From contig DATBSS010000108.1 in the NCBI GenBank assembly GCA_036559665.1, forward strand, positions 1-8,863: a stretch of DNA of 8,863 nt, given 5' to 3'. Below are positions 7,585 to 8,863 of the stretch, one piece after another; position 1 is the stretch's first letter; every line of letters begins with the position of its first letter. Below the pieces are notes generated by a model, which saw only the letters and a list, made by a program, of their open reading frames with translations, searched no databases and had not been told where the DNA came from. This stretch comes from DASRBA01 sp036559665. Its GTDB lineage: Bacteria > Myxococcota > Myxococcia > Myxococcales > Myxococcaceae. The position numbers and the translations under genes are program-made.

Positions 7585-7614
7585 TTGCGGGAAACGACCC
7601 GGCTCTCGTAATGT
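7585..7614 (+). promoter_or_regulatory. Candidate sigma-70-type promoter for deacetylase gene
   Basis: TTGCGG (7585-7590) and TAATGT (7609-7614) are 18 bases apart. Matches are 3 of 6 to each hexamer, including TTG of the -35 and the A and final T of the -10. Initiation would be near 7621 and leave a leader of about 34 bases with the GGAGGAGGA ribosome site (7642-7650). The palindrome at 7560-7573 ends 11 bases upstream, where an activator could touch polymerase. Weak match; no sigma-54 motif of good quality was seen in this direction. Confidence 0.3.
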
Positions 7615-7654
7615 TTCGGATGGCCATGGCGGGGGGTACCTGGAGGAGGACGCC

Positions 7655-8863
7655 ATGTCCTTGAGCATTCCGAACGATCGATCCCGTCGTGCCCTCGCAT
7701 TGGTGGTGACCGCCCTTGGCGCGCTCTGGTCGTGCGCGCCGGCGCGCGGCGGTGACCCGGCCCCGGCGGCCGCGGAGGTCGCCAGCACCCGCGCCGCGGC
7801 GGGGGCGTGCGAGTGGGACCCCAGCTTCAGCACCCAGTACTGCTTCGAGGGTGACTGGTGGACCGAGTTCTCGGTGAGGGACCCCACGGTCGAGACGCTC
7901 GAGGTCGAAGTCTCCAACCCGCCGGCCACGGTGCCGCTACCCTTCAGGACCGGACTCGCCGAGGGCTACACCAAGTTCGCCGGTGGCCCAGGCCGCCAGC
8001 TCCCCGCCGGCACGCTCGTCCGCCTCCGGGCCACGCAGGACGCCGCCTCGGGTGGCCACGCCACCACCAGCGACTGGTTCGCCTACCAGACGGGGGACCC
8101 GAGGGCCTACTGCCCCGGAGGCCCCTGCACACCATCCTGCGCGCCGGGCTCCTGCGGCAGCAACGGCTGCGGCGGCACCTGCGCCTGCGCGCCGGGAATG
8201 ACGTGCCAGGGTGGCCAGTGCGTCGCCCCCGGCGGTTGCGTCGCGCCCTGGAACCCGAAGTGGGAGCAGGGCCCCTCCGCCGGCGAGTGGTATGCCGAGT
8301 GGAGGATCTTCGGCGGAAGCCTCCCCGTCAGCGTGACGCTCGAGGTCCCCGGGGGAGGATCCGTCCCGCTCGAAAATGGCTTCGGCTGGTGGACCGGGGG
8401 CCCCGGCGGGCTCCCCACGGGGACGACGGTCTACCTCCGGGCGACGGACGTGACCGGGGCGACGGCCCGGACGCTGCCCTTCCACTACCTGATGGACACC
8501 GCGCCGGTCACCGACCCGTGCGCCGGCACGCCCGGCACCTCGCCGGACTGCGCTCCGCTCAAGCGCGGCATGGTGTCCTTCACCATGGACGACTCCCTCC
8601 CGTCGCAGGACGAGCTCGCGCGGCCGCTGCTCGCCACGTACGGGATGAAGGCGACCATCTACCACATCACCAACCAGCTCTCGTCGTTCGGGGTCTTGCC
8701 GTACGCCCAGTCGTTGGCGGCCGCGGGACACGAGGTGGGCAGCCACTCCCGCACCCACCCCGACCTGGCCAGCGTTTCCCCGGCGCAACTCCAGGACGAG
8801 CTCGGGACGTCGAAGCAGTACCTGCTCTCCCACGTCGGCGCGCCGGCGGAGTCCTTCGCCACC
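7655..8863 (+). CDS. Modular exported polysaccharide deacetylase (NodB/CE4), 3' end cut by window
   Basis: 403 codons, open at the window end. The start follows a strong GGAGGAGGA ribosome site. The N-terminus has SRRALAL (10-16, Tat-like twin Arg) and a hydrophobic core ending in LWSC27, either a non-classic lipobox or an ordinary signal peptide. Two similar beta-rich modules follow (about 52-147 and 195-282), sharing W[WY]xE[FW], a Leu/Val-Glu-Val strand, VPL, G-G-P-G, LP-[AT]-GT and V-x-LRAT. They recall expansin C-terminal/CBM63-like sugar-binding domains, a tentative call. Between them is a Cys-rich linker with SCGSNGCGGTCAC (166-178). From residue 304 the NodB fold begins: SFTMDDS (308-314) is motif 1 with metal/base pair D312-D313, and HSRTH (364-368) is motif 2 with zinc ligands H364 and H368. 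Motif 3 onward is lost. It likely removes acetyl groups from chitin, xylan or peptidoglycan outside the cytoplasm; the substrate is unknown. Confidence 0.88.
   Translation, partial: MSLSIPNDRSRRALALVVTALGALWSCAPARGGDPAPAAAEVASTRAAAGACEWDPSFSTQYCFEGDWWTEFSVRDPTVETLEVEVSNPPATVPLPFRTGLAEGYTKFAGGPGRQLPAGTLVRLRATQDAASGGHATTSDWFAYQTGDPRAYCPGGPCTPSCAPGSCGSNGCGGTCACAPGMTCQGGQCVAPGGCVAPWNPKWEQGPSAGEWYAEWRIFGGSLPVSVTLEVPGGGSVPLENGFGWWTGGPGGLPTGTTVYLRATDVTGATARTLPFHYLMDTAPVTDPCAGTPGTSPDCAPLKRGMVSFTMDDSLPSQDELARPLLATYGMKATIYHITNQLSSFGVLPYAQSLAAAGHEVGSHSRTHPDLASVSPAQLQDELGTSKQYLLSHVGAPAESFAT

Noticed and set aside
7574..7588. CAGGGCCTCGCTTGC, a possible plus-strand -24/-12 promoter for the deacetylase
   Set aside because: The GG is one base off the required 12-base distance to the GC, a spacing that sigma-54 tolerates poorly.
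7421..7627. Upstream start for the small lipoprotein (69 more codons)
   Set aside because: It would run through the sigma-54 promoter and palindromes and bury the signal peptide internally; the ATG at 7420 has a ribosome site and begins a proper signal peptide.

Overview
The window is GC-rich, tightly packed bacterial DNA with genes on both strands. Several features together suggest a myxobacterium or close relative (Myxococcota): an NtrC-type sigma-54 activator, several exported or lipid-anchored proteins, a kelch lipoprotein with a Pro/Asp/Ala/Gly-rich stalk, and a Cys-rich CGxxGCGGxC linker in a secreted enzyme. This assignment rests on gene style and composition only; there is no marker gene such as rRNA.

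Left part (1-2407, minus strand): the 3'-truncated gene of an exported DUF2330 protein, preceded by a complete class A flavin monooxygenase gene. A 106-base gap between them carries a candidate promoter overlapped by an inverted repeat. The monooxygenase gene diverges from the next block across 150 bases (2408-2557) that hold two short perfect palindromes.

Middle part (2558-5540, plus strand): a zinc-free NADPH:quinone oxidoreductase-like MDR protein whose stop codon overlaps the start of a DUF5996 protein gene by 11 bases, then a six-repeat kelch lipoprotein. The kelch gene converges on the next minus-strand block, with only 18 bases between the stop codons.

Right part (5559-8863): a minus-strand operon of a small Cys-rich lipoprotein (7420-6917) followed 14 bases later by an NtrC-family sigma-54 response regulator (6902-5559). 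Divergent from it, and running off the window, is a modular exported polysaccharide deacetylase: two similar beta-rich modules around a Cys-rich linker, then a NodB domain. The 234-base intergenic region (7421-7654) is the most interesting stretch. It holds a strong match to a -24/-12 sigma-54 promoter facing the lipoprotein-regulator operon (10 of 12 consensus bases, 30-base leader). Upstream of that lie two near-identical palindromes CCGGA-N2-TCCGG with centres 31 bp apart (about three helical turns), near -86 and -117, where enhancer sites are expected.

The simplest reading is an autoregulatory sigma-54 circuit: the regulator binds the paired palindromes, activates its own operon and perhaps also the divergent cell-surface deacetylase. 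The signal, the partner kinase (none in the window) and the role of the lipoprotein are unknown. I see no RNA genes, mobile elements, CRISPR arrays or attachment sites, and no gene-free stretch longer than 300 bases.
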